This document shows, piece after piece, positions 47,097-56,013 of a DNA stretch of 64,000 bases. Source of the stretch: Pseudonocardia sp. ICBG1293 (lineage in GTDB: Bacteria; Actinomycetota; Actinomycetes; Mycobacteriales; Pseudonocardiaceae). How positions within the stretch are numbered: position 1 is the stretch's first letter; each line of letters starts with the position of its first letter. The stretch covers positions 1 through 64,000 of the forward strand of contig NZ_JAHLEL010000009.1 of assembly GCF_020131355.1 (NCBI RefSeq). Direction: 5' to 3'. The position numbers were made by a program, and so were the translations under genes. The notes beneath the pieces were generated by a model, which had not been told where the DNA came from, did not search any database, and worked only from the letters and a program-made list of their open reading frames with translations.

Positions 47097-48419
47097 ATCA
47101 CGACCCCGTCACCGACGTCGCACCGTCTCACGTCGGTCCTCGCGATCCCCGCCTTCCGCCGGCTGTGGTCGGTCACCGCGGTGACCGCGACCGGTGAGTG
47201 GCTGGCGCTGCTGGCGCTCACCTCGCTGGCCACCCACCTCACCGCGGGCGCCGGGTTCACCGCGCAGAGCTTCGCCCTCGGCGGGGTCGTCGCGACGAAG
47301 CTGGTGCCGTCGCTGCTGTTCGGGCCGCTGGCCGGGGTCCTCGCCGACCGGTTCGACCGGCGCAAGGTCATGGTCACCTGCGACCTCGCGAAGTTCGTGC
47401 TGCTGCTGTCGATCCCGTTCGTCGGGCAGCTGTGGTGGCTGCTCGTGGTGACCCTGCTCCTCGAGCTGTGCACCATGTTCTGGATCCCGGCGAAGGACGC
47501 GGCGGTCCCGAACCTGCTGCGCAGCCCGGCGCAGATGGAGAGCGCCGCGCAGCTGGGTCTGCTGGTGACCTACGGTGTCGCCGTCGCCGCCGGCGCAGGG
47601 CTGTTCGCGCTGGTCAGCAAGGTCGGCCCGCTGTTCGGTGCGGACCAGGTGGCCACCGTGTACGCGGCGCTGTGCCTCAACGGGTTCGCCTTCCTGGGAT
47701 CGGCGCTGGTCGTGTACTTCGCGATCCCGGAGATCTCCGGTCGCGCCACCGGGGCCGGGCGGCGGCACGCCCCGCCCTCGATGCTGTTCCTGCTGCGCGA
47801 CGGCTACGCCTTCGTCGTCCGCACCCCGCTCGTGCGCGGGCTGGTCGTCGGCATCGTGGGCGCCTTCACCGCGGGCGGCGCGGTGATCGCGACGGCCAAG
47901 CTCTACGCGTCGAGCCTCGGCGGCGGGGACGCGGCGTACTCGATCCTGTTCGCCTCGGTGTTCGCCGGTCTCGCCGGGGGGATGGCCCTCGGCCCGGTAC
48001 TGGCCCGGCAGGTGCCGCACCGGCGGTTGTTCGGCAGCGCGATCATCGGCGCCGGGGTGTCGCTCGTCGTCGTCGCGGTCGCGGTGCACCTGTTCATGGC
48101 GATCGCCGCGGTACTCGCGGTGGGCACGTTCGCCGGCGTCGCGTTCCTCACCGGGCTCACGATCATCGGCACCGAGGTCGCCGACGGGATCCGCGGCCGG
48201 GTCAACGCGTTCGTCCAGTCCCTGGTGCGGCTGGTCCTGCTGGGGGCGATGTCGGTCGTGCCGGTCGTCGTCGGTGTGGTGGCGACGCGGGCGGTGACCG
48301 TCGGCGACACCACGCTGCTGGTCGACGGCACGCGGTTCGTCCTCGCCGGAGGGGGCATCCTGGCGGCCGTGGTCGGCGTCGTCGCGCGCCGGCAGATGAC
48401 CGAGGAGGGGGCGTCGTGA
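47097..48419 (+). CDS. MFS transporter with non-standard (ATC) or frameshifted start
   Basis: A 440-aa transporter of the MFS_3/enterobactin-exporter type. HRLTSVLAIPAFRRLWSVTAVTATGEWLALLAL is the expected N-terminus and lies upstream of the first standard start (GTG 47181, inside TM1). The only in-frame candidate after the in-frame stop at 47088 is ATC at 47097, nine bases behind GGAGGAGG. A GTG at 47087 is in another frame, and deleting one C near 47092 would join it in frame. The motif GVLADRFDRRKVMV follows TM2. The stop overlaps holB (GTGA). Confidence 0.8.
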   Translation: MTTPSPTSHRLTSVLAIPAFRRLWSVTAVTATGEWLALLALTSLATHLTAGAGFTAQSFALGGVVATKLVPSLLFGPLAGVLADRFDRRKVMVTCDLAKFVLLLSIPFVGQLWWLLVVTLLLELCTMFWIPAKDAAVPNLLRSPAQMESAAQLGLLVTYGVAVAAGAGLFALVSKVGPLFGADQVATVYAALCLNGFAFLGSALVVYFAIPEISGRATGAGRRHAPPSMLFLLRDGYAFVVRTPLVRGLVVGIVGAFTAGGAVIATAKLYASSLGGGDAAYSILFASVFAGLAGGMALGPVLARQVPHRRLFGSAIIGAGVSLVVVAVAVHLFMAIAAVLAVGTFAGVAFLTGLTIIGTEVADGIRGRVNAFVQSLVRLVLLGAMSVVPVVVGVVATRAVTVGDTTLLVDGTRFVLAGGGILAAVVGVVARRQMTEEGAS

Positions 48420-49567
48420 GCGTGTGGGACGACGTGGTGGGCCAGCCGGCCGCCGTCGCCGAGCTGGACGGTGCGGCGTCGGACCCGGCGGCGATGACCC
48501 ACGCCTGGTTGTTCACCGGCCCGCCCGGCTCCGGCCGGTCGAACGCGGCCCGTGCCTTCGCCGCCGCGCTGCAGTGCCCGTTCCACGGCTGCGGTGAGTG
48601 CGCGGCCTGCCGGACCGTGATGGCCGGTACCCACTCCGACGTGCGCGAGATCGTCCCGGAGGGACTGTCCATCTCGGTCGCCGAGATGCGCTCGCTGGTC
48701 CAGCTCGCCGCTCGCAGGCCCGCCACCGGCACCTGGCAGATCGTGATCATCGCCGATGCCGACCGGCTCACCGAGGGCGCCTCGAACGCACTGCTCAAGG
48801 CGGTGGAGGAGCCCGCCCCGGAGACGGTGTTCCTGCTCTGCGCGCCGTCGGACCACCCCGACGACGTGCCCGTCACCATCCGGTCGCGGTGCCGGATGGT
48901 GCACCTGCGCAGCCCGTCGCCCGAGGCCGTCGCCGGGGTGTTGCGCGACCGCGACGGCATCGACCCCGACCAGGCCGGGTGGGCGGCGTCGGTGTGCGGC
49001 GGCCACGTCGGCCGCGCGCGGCGCCTCGCCCGCGACCCACAGGCCCGTGCCCGGCGCGAGGAGATCCTGGGCGTCCCGACCAAGCTCCGTCGTCTCGGTG
49101 ACGCGTTCTTCCACGCCGACGTGCTGATCCGCGCCGCCGAGGCCGAGGCCGACGAGCTGCGGTCCTCCCGCGACGAGTCCGAACGCGAGGAGCTGGCCGT
49201 CGCGATGGGGGCCGGCGGCACGGGCAAGGGCGCCGCGTCGGCGGCGCGCTCGGCGAAGGCGGCCGAGCGGGACCTGGAGAAGCGGCAGAAGAGCCGGGCC
49301 ACCCGTACCCAGCGGGACGCACTCGACCGCGCCCTCGTCGATCTGGCGGGCTTCTACCGCGACGCGATCGTCGCGTCGACCGGTGCGACGGTGTCGCTGA
49401 CCAACCCGGACCGCGACCGCGAGATCCGGGTGGCCGCCGCCGAGTGGGGCCCGGAGTCGAGCCTGCGCCGGCTCGAGGCGGTGCTCGCCTGCCGCGACGC
49501 GTTGGAGCAGAACGTGAAGCCGCGGATCGCCGTCGAGGCCATGATGACGGCGCTGCACCGTGGATGA
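48416..49567 (+). CDS. holB: DNA polymerase III subunit delta'
   Basis: A 383-aa AAA+ clamp-loader subunit. VWDDVVGQPAAVAEL and HAWLFTGPPGSGRSNAARAFAAALQC form the Walker A region. The zinc-module cysteines CPFHGCGECAAC are present, followed by HSDVREIVPEG, the Walker B-like IADADRLTEGASNALLKAVEEP, and the SRC motif (TIRSRC). Residues 250-310 form a charged helical insertion typical of actinobacteria. It is translationally coupled to the MFS gene before it and overlaps the next gene by 8 bp. Confidence 0.93.
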   Translation: MSVWDDVVGQPAAVAELDGAASDPAAMTHAWLFTGPPGSGRSNAARAFAAALQCPFHGCGECAACRTVMAGTHSDVREIVPEGLSISVAEMRSLVQLAARRPATGTWQIVIIADADRLTEGASNALLKAVEEPAPETVFLLCAPSDHPDDVPVTIRSRCRMVHLRSPSPEAVAGVLRDRDGIDPDQAGWAASVCGGHVGRARRLARDPQARARREEILGVPTKLRRLGDAFFHADVLIRAAEAEADELRSSRDESEREELAVAMGAGGTGKGAASAARSAKAAERDLEKRQKSRATRTQRDALDRALVDLAGFYRDAIVASTGATVSLTNPDRDREIRVAAAEWGPESSLRRLEAVLACRDALEQNVKPRIAVEAMMTALHRG

Positions 49568-50066
49568 CCGGCCGCTCGTGCTCACCGGACAGCTCGACGA
49601 CGCCACCCAGAGCCGGTTCGACGAGCTGCGGGAACGCCACTTCCCGTCCGGGCGCAACCAGCTCGCCGCGCACCTGACGCTGTTCCACGCCCTGCCCGGC
49701 GACGCCGCCGCCGAGCTCGCCGCGGACCTGACCGCGGCGACCGACCGCGCCCCGATGACCGCCCGGGTGACCGGTCTGCGGCTGCTCGGCCGCGGTGTCG
49801 CGTTCACCCTCGACTGCCCCGAGCTGACGGCCCTGCGCCGTGGCGTCGCCGACCGGTGGCGGTCCCGCCTGACCCGCCAGGACGCCGGGAAGACCGACCT
49901 GCACGTGACCGTCCAGAACAAGGTCGACCCGGCCGCCGCCCGTGCGCTGCACGACGACCTGACCGCCGGATTCACCCCGTGGGAGGCCGGCGTCTCCGGT
50001 CTCGCCCTGTGGCGCTACGACGGCGGGCCGTGGGAGCCGGGGCCGCGGTTCCCCTTCGTGGGGTGA
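49560..50066 (+). CDS. 2'-5' RNA ligase-like (2H phosphoesterase) protein
   Basis: A 168-aa protein with two HxT/S-type motifs, HLTLFHAL and HVTVQNKV, spaced as in the 2H phosphoesterase superfamily. Such enzymes hydrolyse or form 2',3'-cyclic or 2'-5' phosphodiesters; the physiological substrate is unknown. It starts at GTG 49560 inside the holB 3' end, so co-translation is likely. It ends 54 bp before tRNA-Thr. Confidence 0.83.
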   Translation: MDDRPLVLTGQLDDATQSRFDELRERHFPSGRNQLAAHLTLFHALPGDAAAELAADLTAATDRAPMTARVTGLRLLGRGVAFTLDCPELTALRRGVADRWRSRLTRQDAGKTDLHVTVQNKVDPAAARALHDDLTAGFTPWEAGVSGLALWRYDGGPWEPGPRFPFVG

Positions 50067-50120
50067 CCCGGGGGGCTGTGGGAGCGCCGGGGGCCGGTCG
50101 GTATGCTGTTGACGCACCAC

Positions 50121-50197
50121 GCCGCCTTAGCTCAGTCGGTTAGAGCGACGCACTCGTAATGCGTAGGTCTGGGGTTCGACTCCCCAAGGCGGCTCCA
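50121..50197 (+). tRNA. tRNA-Thr (anticodon CGT)
   Basis: A full cloverleaf can be folded: acceptor GCCGCCT with AGGCGGC, D-arm GCTC/GAGC, anticodon stem ACGCA/TGCGT around the loop CTCGTAA (anticodon CGT, reading ACG), and T-arm TGGGG-TTCGACT-CCCCA. The discriminator T is followed by an encoded CCA (50195-50197). Confidence 0.97.
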
Positions 50198-50955
50198 TCT
50201 TCTCCAGTCGGACACGCGTGTCGAGGTGTCTTCCCCACGGCGGGCAGTGCCGGTGGGTTCAGCGGCGCGCGGCGTTGTGCCGTCCGCTCGGGGTCGCCGC
50301 TCACGAGCGCACGGAGCTCGCCGATGGGGTGAACGTCCGGTGGTCCGGTACCGACCGGACGCCGGACTCTGCCGGTCGGGACGGGTGATCCGCGGTGCTG
50401 CTCGCCGAGTCGGTCGAGCCCTCGGTCCTCGCCTTCGAGCTCGGCCGACCACCCGAGCTCACCGACCACCTCCGGCTCGCCCGGAGGGCCACCGGCCCGG
50501 CGACGGTCGGCCGGTGCGCCGGGATCGGGGCTGGACCGTCAGGAGGCCGTATGGCGGGTGGCCCACGGCTACCCACACGTCGGCGCCGCGATGAGGCCGG
50601 TCAGGAACGACGAGACCGGCGGCGCTCTCTCCTCGCCGCCCCGACCGACGCAGTGCCCAGCACCCGGCCCCGGGCCGGGTGCCCTCACGGCCCCGCCTCC
50701 CCGCGCGGTCGGGCTGTACGCCGCAGCCCGCGGGACACAGGTCCGACGGTCCCGAGCCGCTCGGTCGTGGAGCCGGAGCAGTTCGGCGCCCGTTCCCGTC
50801 CCCGACTCCGTGCGCCGAGACGGTGAGCCCACGGCCCTCCGGTACCCGTCCGGGGTGTCCTCACAATCGATGACCTACGAGCTGATGCGCTAACCGGAGC
50901 AACGAGGTGTGCGACATGTCGGGCATCGGACCCGCCACACCCCCTGGAGCGCACC
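50198..50955. other. Gene-free stretch downstream of tRNA-Thr
   Basis: About 760 bp. Several frames are open, but none shows a recognised domain, a consistent start with a Shine-Dalgarno, or protein-like composition. A short run translating LDRQEAVWRVAHGYPHVGAAM (about 50530-50594) looks like real protein sequence without an intact gene around it, so it may be a decayed remnant. I see no second copy of the tRNA 3' end that would mark an attachment site. Confidence 0.5.
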
Positions 50956-51345
50956 GTGACCACGCCGCAGCCGCCGTTCCCGCCGCAGCCGCCGTTCCCG
51001 CCGCAGCGCCCGTTCCACCCGGGACAGCCGCAGCAGTTCCTGCCGCCCCCGCTGGACTGGCAGGCGTGGCAGCAGTTCCAGGTCTGGCAGAGCGGTCAGG
51101 CTGCGGTGCAGGCCGCCGCTCGGGCGAGATCGGGTCGCAGCCTGGCCGTGGCCGGTGTCGTCTGCGGCGTGATCGGCTTGTTCCTGCTCGGAATTCTCCT
51201 CGGTCCGATCGCCCTGGCCCTCGGCATCGTGGCCGTGAACCGCATCGAGCCGGGACGGCCGGGCCGGATCGACGCGGTCGCCGCGATCGTGCTCGGCGTC
51301 GTCGACGTGTTCGCGTTCTTCGTGGTCCTGAACTTGATGTTCTGA
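50956..51345 (+). CDS. DUF4190-like small membrane protein
   Basis: A 129-aa protein. Residues 1-35 are a Pro/Phe/Gln-rich repeat (PPFPPQPPFPPQRPF). The C-terminal half holds two transmembrane helices, LAVAGVVCGVIGLFLLGILLGPIALALGIVAVNRI and DAVAAIVLGVVDVFAFFVVL, with the intervening charged turn that characterises DUF4190. The function is unknown. It starts at GTG 50956. Confidence 0.75.
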   Translation: MTTPQPPFPPQPPFPPQRPFHPGQPQQFLPPPLDWQAWQQFQVWQSGQAAVQAAARARSGRSLAVAGVVCGVIGLFLLGILLGPIALALGIVAVNRIEPGRPGRIDAVAAIVLGVVDVFAFFVVLNLMF

Positions 51346-51519
51346 CATGCCGCGACACGGGCTCGACGGAGTCCTGGTCGTACCGCTCTCGCACATCGAG
51401 CGGGTCCGCGTCGGCCCCGCGGACGTCGTACGGCGTCCGCCCGGCCGTGGCCGCAGGACAGGATCGCCGCGGCGACGTCACCGGCGACCGCCTCCACCGA
51501 GGAGCTGCACCCTGCTCGA

Positions 51520-52332
51520 TCACCCGTGCCGCAGCAGCCCCACGAGCTCCTCCGGCCGGTCGAGGGGCACGATGTGCCCGCAGTCCTCGACCAGGTGCCC
51601 GTCGAGGACGTCGGCGACCCCGCGCAGCTGGTTCTCCAGCGCGCGGCCGACCGGCACCGCTCCGACCGCGGTCGTGGGCACCGTCAACCGGGCACCGGCC
51701 ACCGCCGCGGAGATCTGCTGTCCGGACTCGGGCAGTGCCCGGTAGAGGGCGAGCGCGCAGTGCAGGGCGTCCGGGCGCGCGAACGTCCGGGCGATCGCGG
51801 AGCGCAGGTCCGGACGGGCTCCCCGCCCGCGGGTGCCCTGGTCGAGGAACCACTCGGCGTAGGCCGCCTCGTTGCCGCGCAGCACGCTCTCCGCGAGGCC
51901 GCGGACCTGGTGGAAGCCGAACCACCACGGAGGGCCGGCCGCGAAGAACGTCTCGGCGCCGGGAAGTCCCCCCAGGGTCGACTCGACCAGGACGAGCCGC
52001 GTCAGGAGGTCCGGGCGACGCATGCCGAGCAGGAACGCGGCGGGGACCCCGGCGTCGATCGCCACGACGAGCGCCGGCCCGGCCCCGAGGGAGACGACCA
52101 GCTCCTCCAGGTCCATCGAGAGGGTCCCGGCGTCGAGCCCCTCGGTCGTGCGGGTGCTCGCGCCGAACCCGCGCAGGTCCGGGACCACGACCCGGTGGTC
52201 CTCCCGCAGGGCGTCGCGGACCTCGGACCACACCAGACCGGTGTGCGGGAAGCCGTGCACGAGCACCACCGGCGGCCCCTGGCCCACCTCGTCCACGGCC
52301 AGCTCCACCCCGTTCACGGCGACCATCCGCAC
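51520..52332 (-). CDS. Alpha/beta hydrolase with Asp nucleophile (epoxide-hydrolase-like)
   Basis: A 270-aa alpha/beta-fold hydrolase. The oxyanion-hole motif is HGFPHTG. The nucleophile elbow reads VVAIDAGVPAAF, so the nucleophile is Asp, not Ser, pointing to the epoxide hydrolase/haloalkane dehalogenase branch. The catalytic His is in EDCGHIVPLDRPEEL. DLRGFGAST is the usual beta-4 region. It starts at GTG 52332 and is divergent from an HxlR regulator with a palindrome between, suggesting control by it. Confidence 0.85.
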   Translation of the reverse strand: MRMVAVNGVELAVDEVGQGPPVVLVHGFPHTGLVWSEVRDALREDHRVVVPDLRGFGASTRTTEGLDAGTLSMDLEELVVSLGAGPALVVAIDAGVPAAFLLGMRRPDLLTRLVLVESTLGGLPGAETFFAAGPPWWFGFHQVRGLAESVLRGNEAAYAEWFLDQGTRGRGARPDLRSAIARTFARPDALHCALALYRALPESGQQISAAVAGARLTVPTTAVGAVPVGRALENQLRGVADVLDGHLVEDCGHIVPLDRPEELVGLLRHG

Positions 52333-52347
52333 GAGGACCTCCTACTC

Positions 52348-52364
52348 GGTAACCATTGGTGACC
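52348..52364. promoter_or_regulatory. Candidate HxlR operator GGTAACCATTGGTGACC
   Basis: This 17-bp imperfect palindrome (7 of 8 positions per half match) lies in the 54-bp space between the divergent hydrolase and hxlR starts. It is well placed to control both genes. Confidence 0.5.
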
Positions 52365-52386
52365 ACATCACCTAAGCTCACCCACC

Positions 52387-52812
52387 ATGGAGACGGAAGA
52401 CGGCACGTCGGCGGCACCTGGTGAGCCCGGGGTGACCGACCCCCGGCTCGGGGACCTGTTCTCCCCGGACTGTCCGACCCGTCGCCTGCTCGACCGGCTC
52501 GGCACGAAGTGGACCTCGATGGTGGTCGGGTCGCTGGCCGACGGCGGCGAGCTGCGGTTCACCGAGCTGCGGCGGCGGGCGCCGGGGATCTCGCAGAAGA
52601 TGCTGTCCACGACGCTGCAGAACCTCGTGCTCGACGGTCTGGTCGCCCGCCGTGTCGAGGACACCGTCCCGCCCCGCGTGCACTACCGGCTCACCGAGCT
52701 CGGGACGTCCCTGGAGATCCCGCTCTCCGCGCTGCGCGAGTGGGCCCAGCAGAACATGGCCCACATCGACGACCACCGCACACGGATCGAGGCGGCCCGG
52801 GCGGTCCGATGA
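52387..52812 (+). CDS. HxlR-family transcriptional regulator
   Basis: A 141-aa winged-helix regulator. CPTRRLLDRLGTKWTSMVVGSLADGGELRFTELRRRAPGISQKMLSTTLQNLVLDGLVAR is the HxlR domain, and the wing is in PPRVHYRLTELGTSL. The N-terminal Cys (SPDCP) sits where redox- or aldehyde-sensing HxlR proteins have theirs. It starts at ATG 52387 and is divergent from the epoxide-hydrolase-like gene. Confidence 0.9.
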   Translation: METEDGTSAAPGEPGVTDPRLGDLFSPDCPTRRLLDRLGTKWTSMVVGSLADGGELRFTELRRRAPGISQKMLSTTLQNLVLDGLVARRVEDTVPPRVHYRLTELGTSLEIPLSALREWAQQNMAHIDDHRTRIEAARAVR

Positions 52813-52937
52813 GCAGGGGCCGGCCGTTCCCGGCGATCGGGTGTCGAGCAGGACGGGTCGGAAGGCCGGGACCCCACCCGACCCGATGGCCTGCCGGGGC
52901 GGGCTCGCGCGGGGTGGGGCCACCGGTCGTCGCCCGG

Positions 52938-54452
52938 TCAGACCCTCTCGATGGTGCGGCCCCGGCGCAGGACCGCGAACCGCGCCAGCGGAGCCACCAC
53001 CACGGCCAGCACGACGAGGGCCCACACCGCGATCGAGATCGACGAACCGAACACCATGTCCGTCACGCTGCCTCGGCTGAGGGCCAGGCCCTGGCGCAGG
53101 TAGGTCTCGAGGAACGGACCCAGCGCGACACCGAGGATGAGCGTCGCCATCTGGAAGTCGTAGAGCCGCAGCACGTAGCCGATCAGACCGAAGATCACGA
53201 GCAGGTACACGTCGAGCATGCTGTTGTTGACGCTGTAGGCACCGACGACGGAGATCGCCACGATGCCGGTCACCAACAGGTGCTGCGGCATGCTCAGCAG
53301 CCGGACCCACACCCCGATCATCGGGATGTTCAGGACCACCAGCATGAGGTTGCCCAGGAAGATCGACGCGATGACGCCCCAGAAGATGTCCGGGTTGTCC
53401 TGGATCAACGTGGGGCCGGGTTGCACCCCGTGGATCAGCATCGCCGACAGCGCCAGTGCCAGGGTGCTGGAGAACGGGATGCCCAGCGTCAGGATCGGGA
53501 CGATGCTGGACGTCGACGCCGCGTTGTTGGCCGCCTCCGGTCCGGAGACACCCTCGATCTCACCCGTCCCGAACCGTTCCGGATGCTTGGAGACGCTCTT
53601 CTCCACCTTGTAGGAGGCGAATGCCGACATCGCCGCCGAGGGTCCCGGGAGCAGACCGAGGAAGGCTCCGATCCCGGTGCCGCGCAGCCACGGCGCGACC
53701 GAGCGGCGGAACTCCTCGCGGGAGGGAATGAGGTCCCGCACCCGGACCCGGGTGCGGTCCCCACGCGGCCGGGCACCGGAGACCAGGAACAGCAGCTCCG
53801 CGAGTCCGAACGCGCCCACCGCCACCGGGACCAGACCGATGCCCTGGCTCAGGTCCCCGCTGCCGAAGGTGAAGCGGGACAGTGCCGTCACCGGCTCCTG
53901 CCCCACCGTGGCCACCGCCATACCCAGTCCGAGGGGGAGCAGGTTGCTGTTCAGGCCGCCGCCGGACACCGTCGAGAGCACCAGGAGGCTGCCGGCGACC
54001 AGCGCGAACAGCTCGGCGGGTCCGAACATGAGGCCGACCGAGGCGAGCAGCGGCGAGAAGAACGTGACCACGACCGCGGTGATCATCCCGGCGACGAAGG
54101 ACCCGACCGTCGTGATGCCGAGAACCGGTCCCGCCCGGCCCTTCCTGGCCAGCTCATAGCCGTCCATCGCCGCGACGACCGAGGCGGCCTCGCCCGGGAC
54201 CTTGAGCAGGATCGAGGTGATCGAGCCGCCGTACATGGCCCCGTAGTAGATGCCGGCGATCATGATGATGCCGGTCTCCGGGTTGTCCAGGGTGAAGGTC
54301 AGCGGCAGGACGAGTGCCGCCCCGGCCACCGTTCCCAGGCCGGGCAGCACCCCGGTCAGCATTCCCAGCAGCACGCCGAGGAACGCGGCTCCGAGGTTGA
54401 TCGGCAGCATGGCGACGGTCAGGCCGTGCATCAGGCCGTCGAGGGTTTCCAC
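52938..54452 (-). CDS. tctA: Tripartite tricarboxylate transporter, large membrane subunit
   Basis: A 504-aa TctA protein with about 11-12 membrane segments. The family signatures GVLPGLGTVAGAALVLPLTF, GIYYGAMYGGSITSILLKVPGEAASV, and GPSAAMSAFASYKVEK/EGVSGPEAANNAASTSSIVPILTLGIP are all present. It transports carboxylates using the periplasmic TctC and small TctB. Its ATG is 15 bp from the tctB stop. It is the last gene of the catabolic operon. Confidence 0.95.
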   Translation of the reverse strand: METLDGLMHGLTVAMLPINLGAAFLGVLLGMLTGVLPGLGTVAGAALVLPLTFTLDNPETGIIMIAGIYYGAMYGGSITSILLKVPGEAASVVAAMDGYELARKGRAGPVLGITTVGSFVAGMITAVVVTFFSPLLASVGLMFGPAELFALVAGSLLVLSTVSGGGLNSNLLPLGLGMAVATVGQEPVTALSRFTFGSGDLSQGIGLVPVAVGAFGLAELLFLVSGARPRGDRTRVRVRDLIPSREEFRRSVAPWLRGTGIGAFLGLLPGPSAAMSAFASYKVEKSVSKHPERFGTGEIEGVSGPEAANNAASTSSIVPILTLGIPFSSTLALALSAMLIHGVQPGPTLIQDNPDIFWGVIASIFLGNLMLVVLNIPMIGVWVRLLSMPQHLLVTGIVAISVVGAYSVNNSMLDVYLLVIFGLIGYVLRLYDFQMATLILGVALGPFLETYLRQGLALSRGSVTDMVFGSSISIAVWALVVLAVVVAPLARFAVLRRGRTIERV

Positions 54453-54467
54453 TGATCTCGCCTCCGC

Positions 54468-55028
54468 TCAGATCTCGAGGACGCCGACGGGCATGGAGAC
54501 CCCGAGCGCAGTCACGAACAGCAGGTGGACGGCTACGCCCATACCGGCGCCGGCGAGCACCGACCACCGCCAGGACCGTCCGCTGAGCACCCGCAGCAGC
54601 CCGACGCAGAACACCGCGGTGGTGACCAGGTGCCCCAGGAACGGGAGCAGCAGGACGTACCCCACCGTCGCCGCGACGAGCACGACGGCCTTGGTGCGCC
54701 CGTCGTCGCGCGGCAGGTCGACCGGCCCCCGACCGCCGCTGCGCAGCTCCTCGATGATCGTGGCGAGACAGGCGACGGCGAGGAACGCCCCCACTGCGAG
54801 CGGGAACAGCGCGGGGCCGGGTTGTTCGGGGGTACCGAGTGACAGCGCGGCCGCCTGGCTCAGGTAGCCCAGCGCGAACAGCAGGACGACGGCGGCGACC
54901 ACGGCTCGTCCGCGCCGGCCGCCGCCCGGACCGGCGCCGGGCTCGTCGACCGGCTCGGGGCCGGGCGCGGGGGCGGAGGTGACGCCCGGGCCGGGATCGG
55001 TACCGGGCTGGTGTGCGGGGCCGGTCAT
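54468..55028 (-). CDS. tctB: Tripartite tricarboxylate transporter, small membrane subunit
   Basis: A 186-aa protein with a Pro/Gly-rich N-terminus (about 35 residues) and four transmembrane helices in the TctB pattern, including GPALFPLAVGAFLAV near TM1-2 and VLLLPFLGHLVTTAVFCVGLLRVL. Its ATG overlaps the tctC stop (ATGA), and tctA follows after 15 bp. Confidence 0.88.
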   Translation of the reverse strand: MTGPAHQPGTDPGPGVTSAPAPGPEPVDEPGAGPGGGRRGRAVVAAVVLLFALGYLSQAAALSLGTPEQPGPALFPLAVGAFLAVACLATIIEELRSGGRGPVDLPRDDGRTKAVVLVAATVGYVLLLPFLGHLVTTAVFCVGLLRVLSGRSWRWSVLAGAGMGVAVHLLFVTALGVSMPVGVLEI

Positions 55029-56011
55029 CCGGCCTGCTCGAGCAGCCCGGTCCGCTCCAGCAGCGCGGCGTACGCGTCGCGGGTCCGGTCGATCGTCGCC
55101 TGGTACTCCTGTGGGTCCTGTGGGCGGGGCCGCAGTCCACGTTCCCGCACGAACGTCTGGAACTCCTCGCTGCCGGCCACGGCGTTCGTGGCCGTGACGA
55201 GCCGGTCGCGCACCTGCGGCGGGAGGCCGCGGGGTGCGCCGATGCCGACCACCTCCGGGGTGTCGCCGACGTCGAAACCGAGTTCGGAGGTCGGCACCGC
55301 CCCCGGCGCCGCCGCGAACGGCTCGTCACCGAAGGTGGCGAGCACCCGGACGTTGCCGGCGGCCACGTCACCGGCGAACGTCGCGGCCCGCCCGACGACG
55401 GCGTCCACCTGCCCACCGACGAGTGCCTTGAACGCCTCGGCCCCGCCTCCACCGAACGCGACGGACTGGATGTCCACCCCGGCCGCCTCGGCGAGTTTGC
55501 GGACCTCCAGATCGGTCACGGCCATCGCACCGGAGTTCGCCACCTGGATGGTGCCGGGGTTGGCGCGGGCGTCGTCGAGGAACTCCTGCGCCGTCTGCCA
55601 CGGTGAGTCCGCGCGGACCGCCAGGTTGGCGGGCTGGTCGGCGATCCCCGCGAGCAGTTCGGCGTCTCCCGGTTCGTACGGGAGGTCCTGGAGCTGCGGG
55701 ATCAGCGCCAGCGCGCTGTCGATGAACATGCCGATCGTGTAGCCGTCCGGCCGGGACTGGAGCACGTTGTTGGTTCCCACGGTCGTGCCGCCGCCGTCGC
55801 GGTTCTGGACGATGACCGACACCCCCAGCTCGGTCTCCAGCTGCCGGGCGAACTGCCGGGCGATCGGATCGGTCGACCCGCCGGGCGACGCCGGGACGAT
55901 GAACGTGATGTCGTCCTCCGGGTAGGCCCCGGGGTCGGGTGCTCCGCATCCCGCAGCGACCGCCAGTGCGGCGCACGCGACGATGGAGACCACCACTCTG
56001 TGGATCTTCAT
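55025..56011 (-). CDS. tctC: Tripartite tricarboxylate transporter, substrate-binding lipoprotein
   Basis: A 328-aa binding protein. The lipoprotein signal ends in VAAGCG (Cys about residue 22). The Bug/TctC fold shows ITFIVPASPGGSTDPIARQFARQLE, NRDGGGTTVGTNNV, and DGYTIGM, with ANSGAMAVTDLE as the ligand-loop region. Bug proteins bind di- and tricarboxylates or aromatic acids. The ATG at 56011 follows GGGAGG; a longer ORF is rejected. It overlaps tctB, and the lyase gene ends 2 bp upstream. Confidence 0.93.
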   Translation of the reverse strand: MKIHRVVVSIVACAALAVAAGCGAPDPGAYPEDDITFIVPASPGGSTDPIARQFARQLETELGVSVIVQNRDGGGTTVGTNNVLQSRPDGYTIGMFIDSALALIPQLQDLPYEPGDAELLAGIADQPANLAVRADSPWQTAQEFLDDARANPGTIQVANSGAMAVTDLEVRKLAEAAGVDIQSVAFGGGGAEAFKALVGGQVDAVVGRAATFAGDVAAGNVRVLATFGDEPFAAAPGAVPTSELGFDVGDTPEVVGIGAPRGLPPQVRDRLVTATNAVAGSEEFQTFVRERGLRPRPQDPQEYQATIDRTRDAYAALLERTGLLEQAG

Positions 56012-56013
56012 TC

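Noticed and set aside
50121..50197. Attachment site duplication of the tRNA 3' end
   Set aside because: I found no second copy of the T-arm and acceptor sequence in the window and no integrase gene.
50140..50469. Minus-strand ORF over the tRNA with GSRTPDLRIT
   Set aside because: That peptide is the well-known spurious translation of the tRNA complement; the region is tRNA-Thr.
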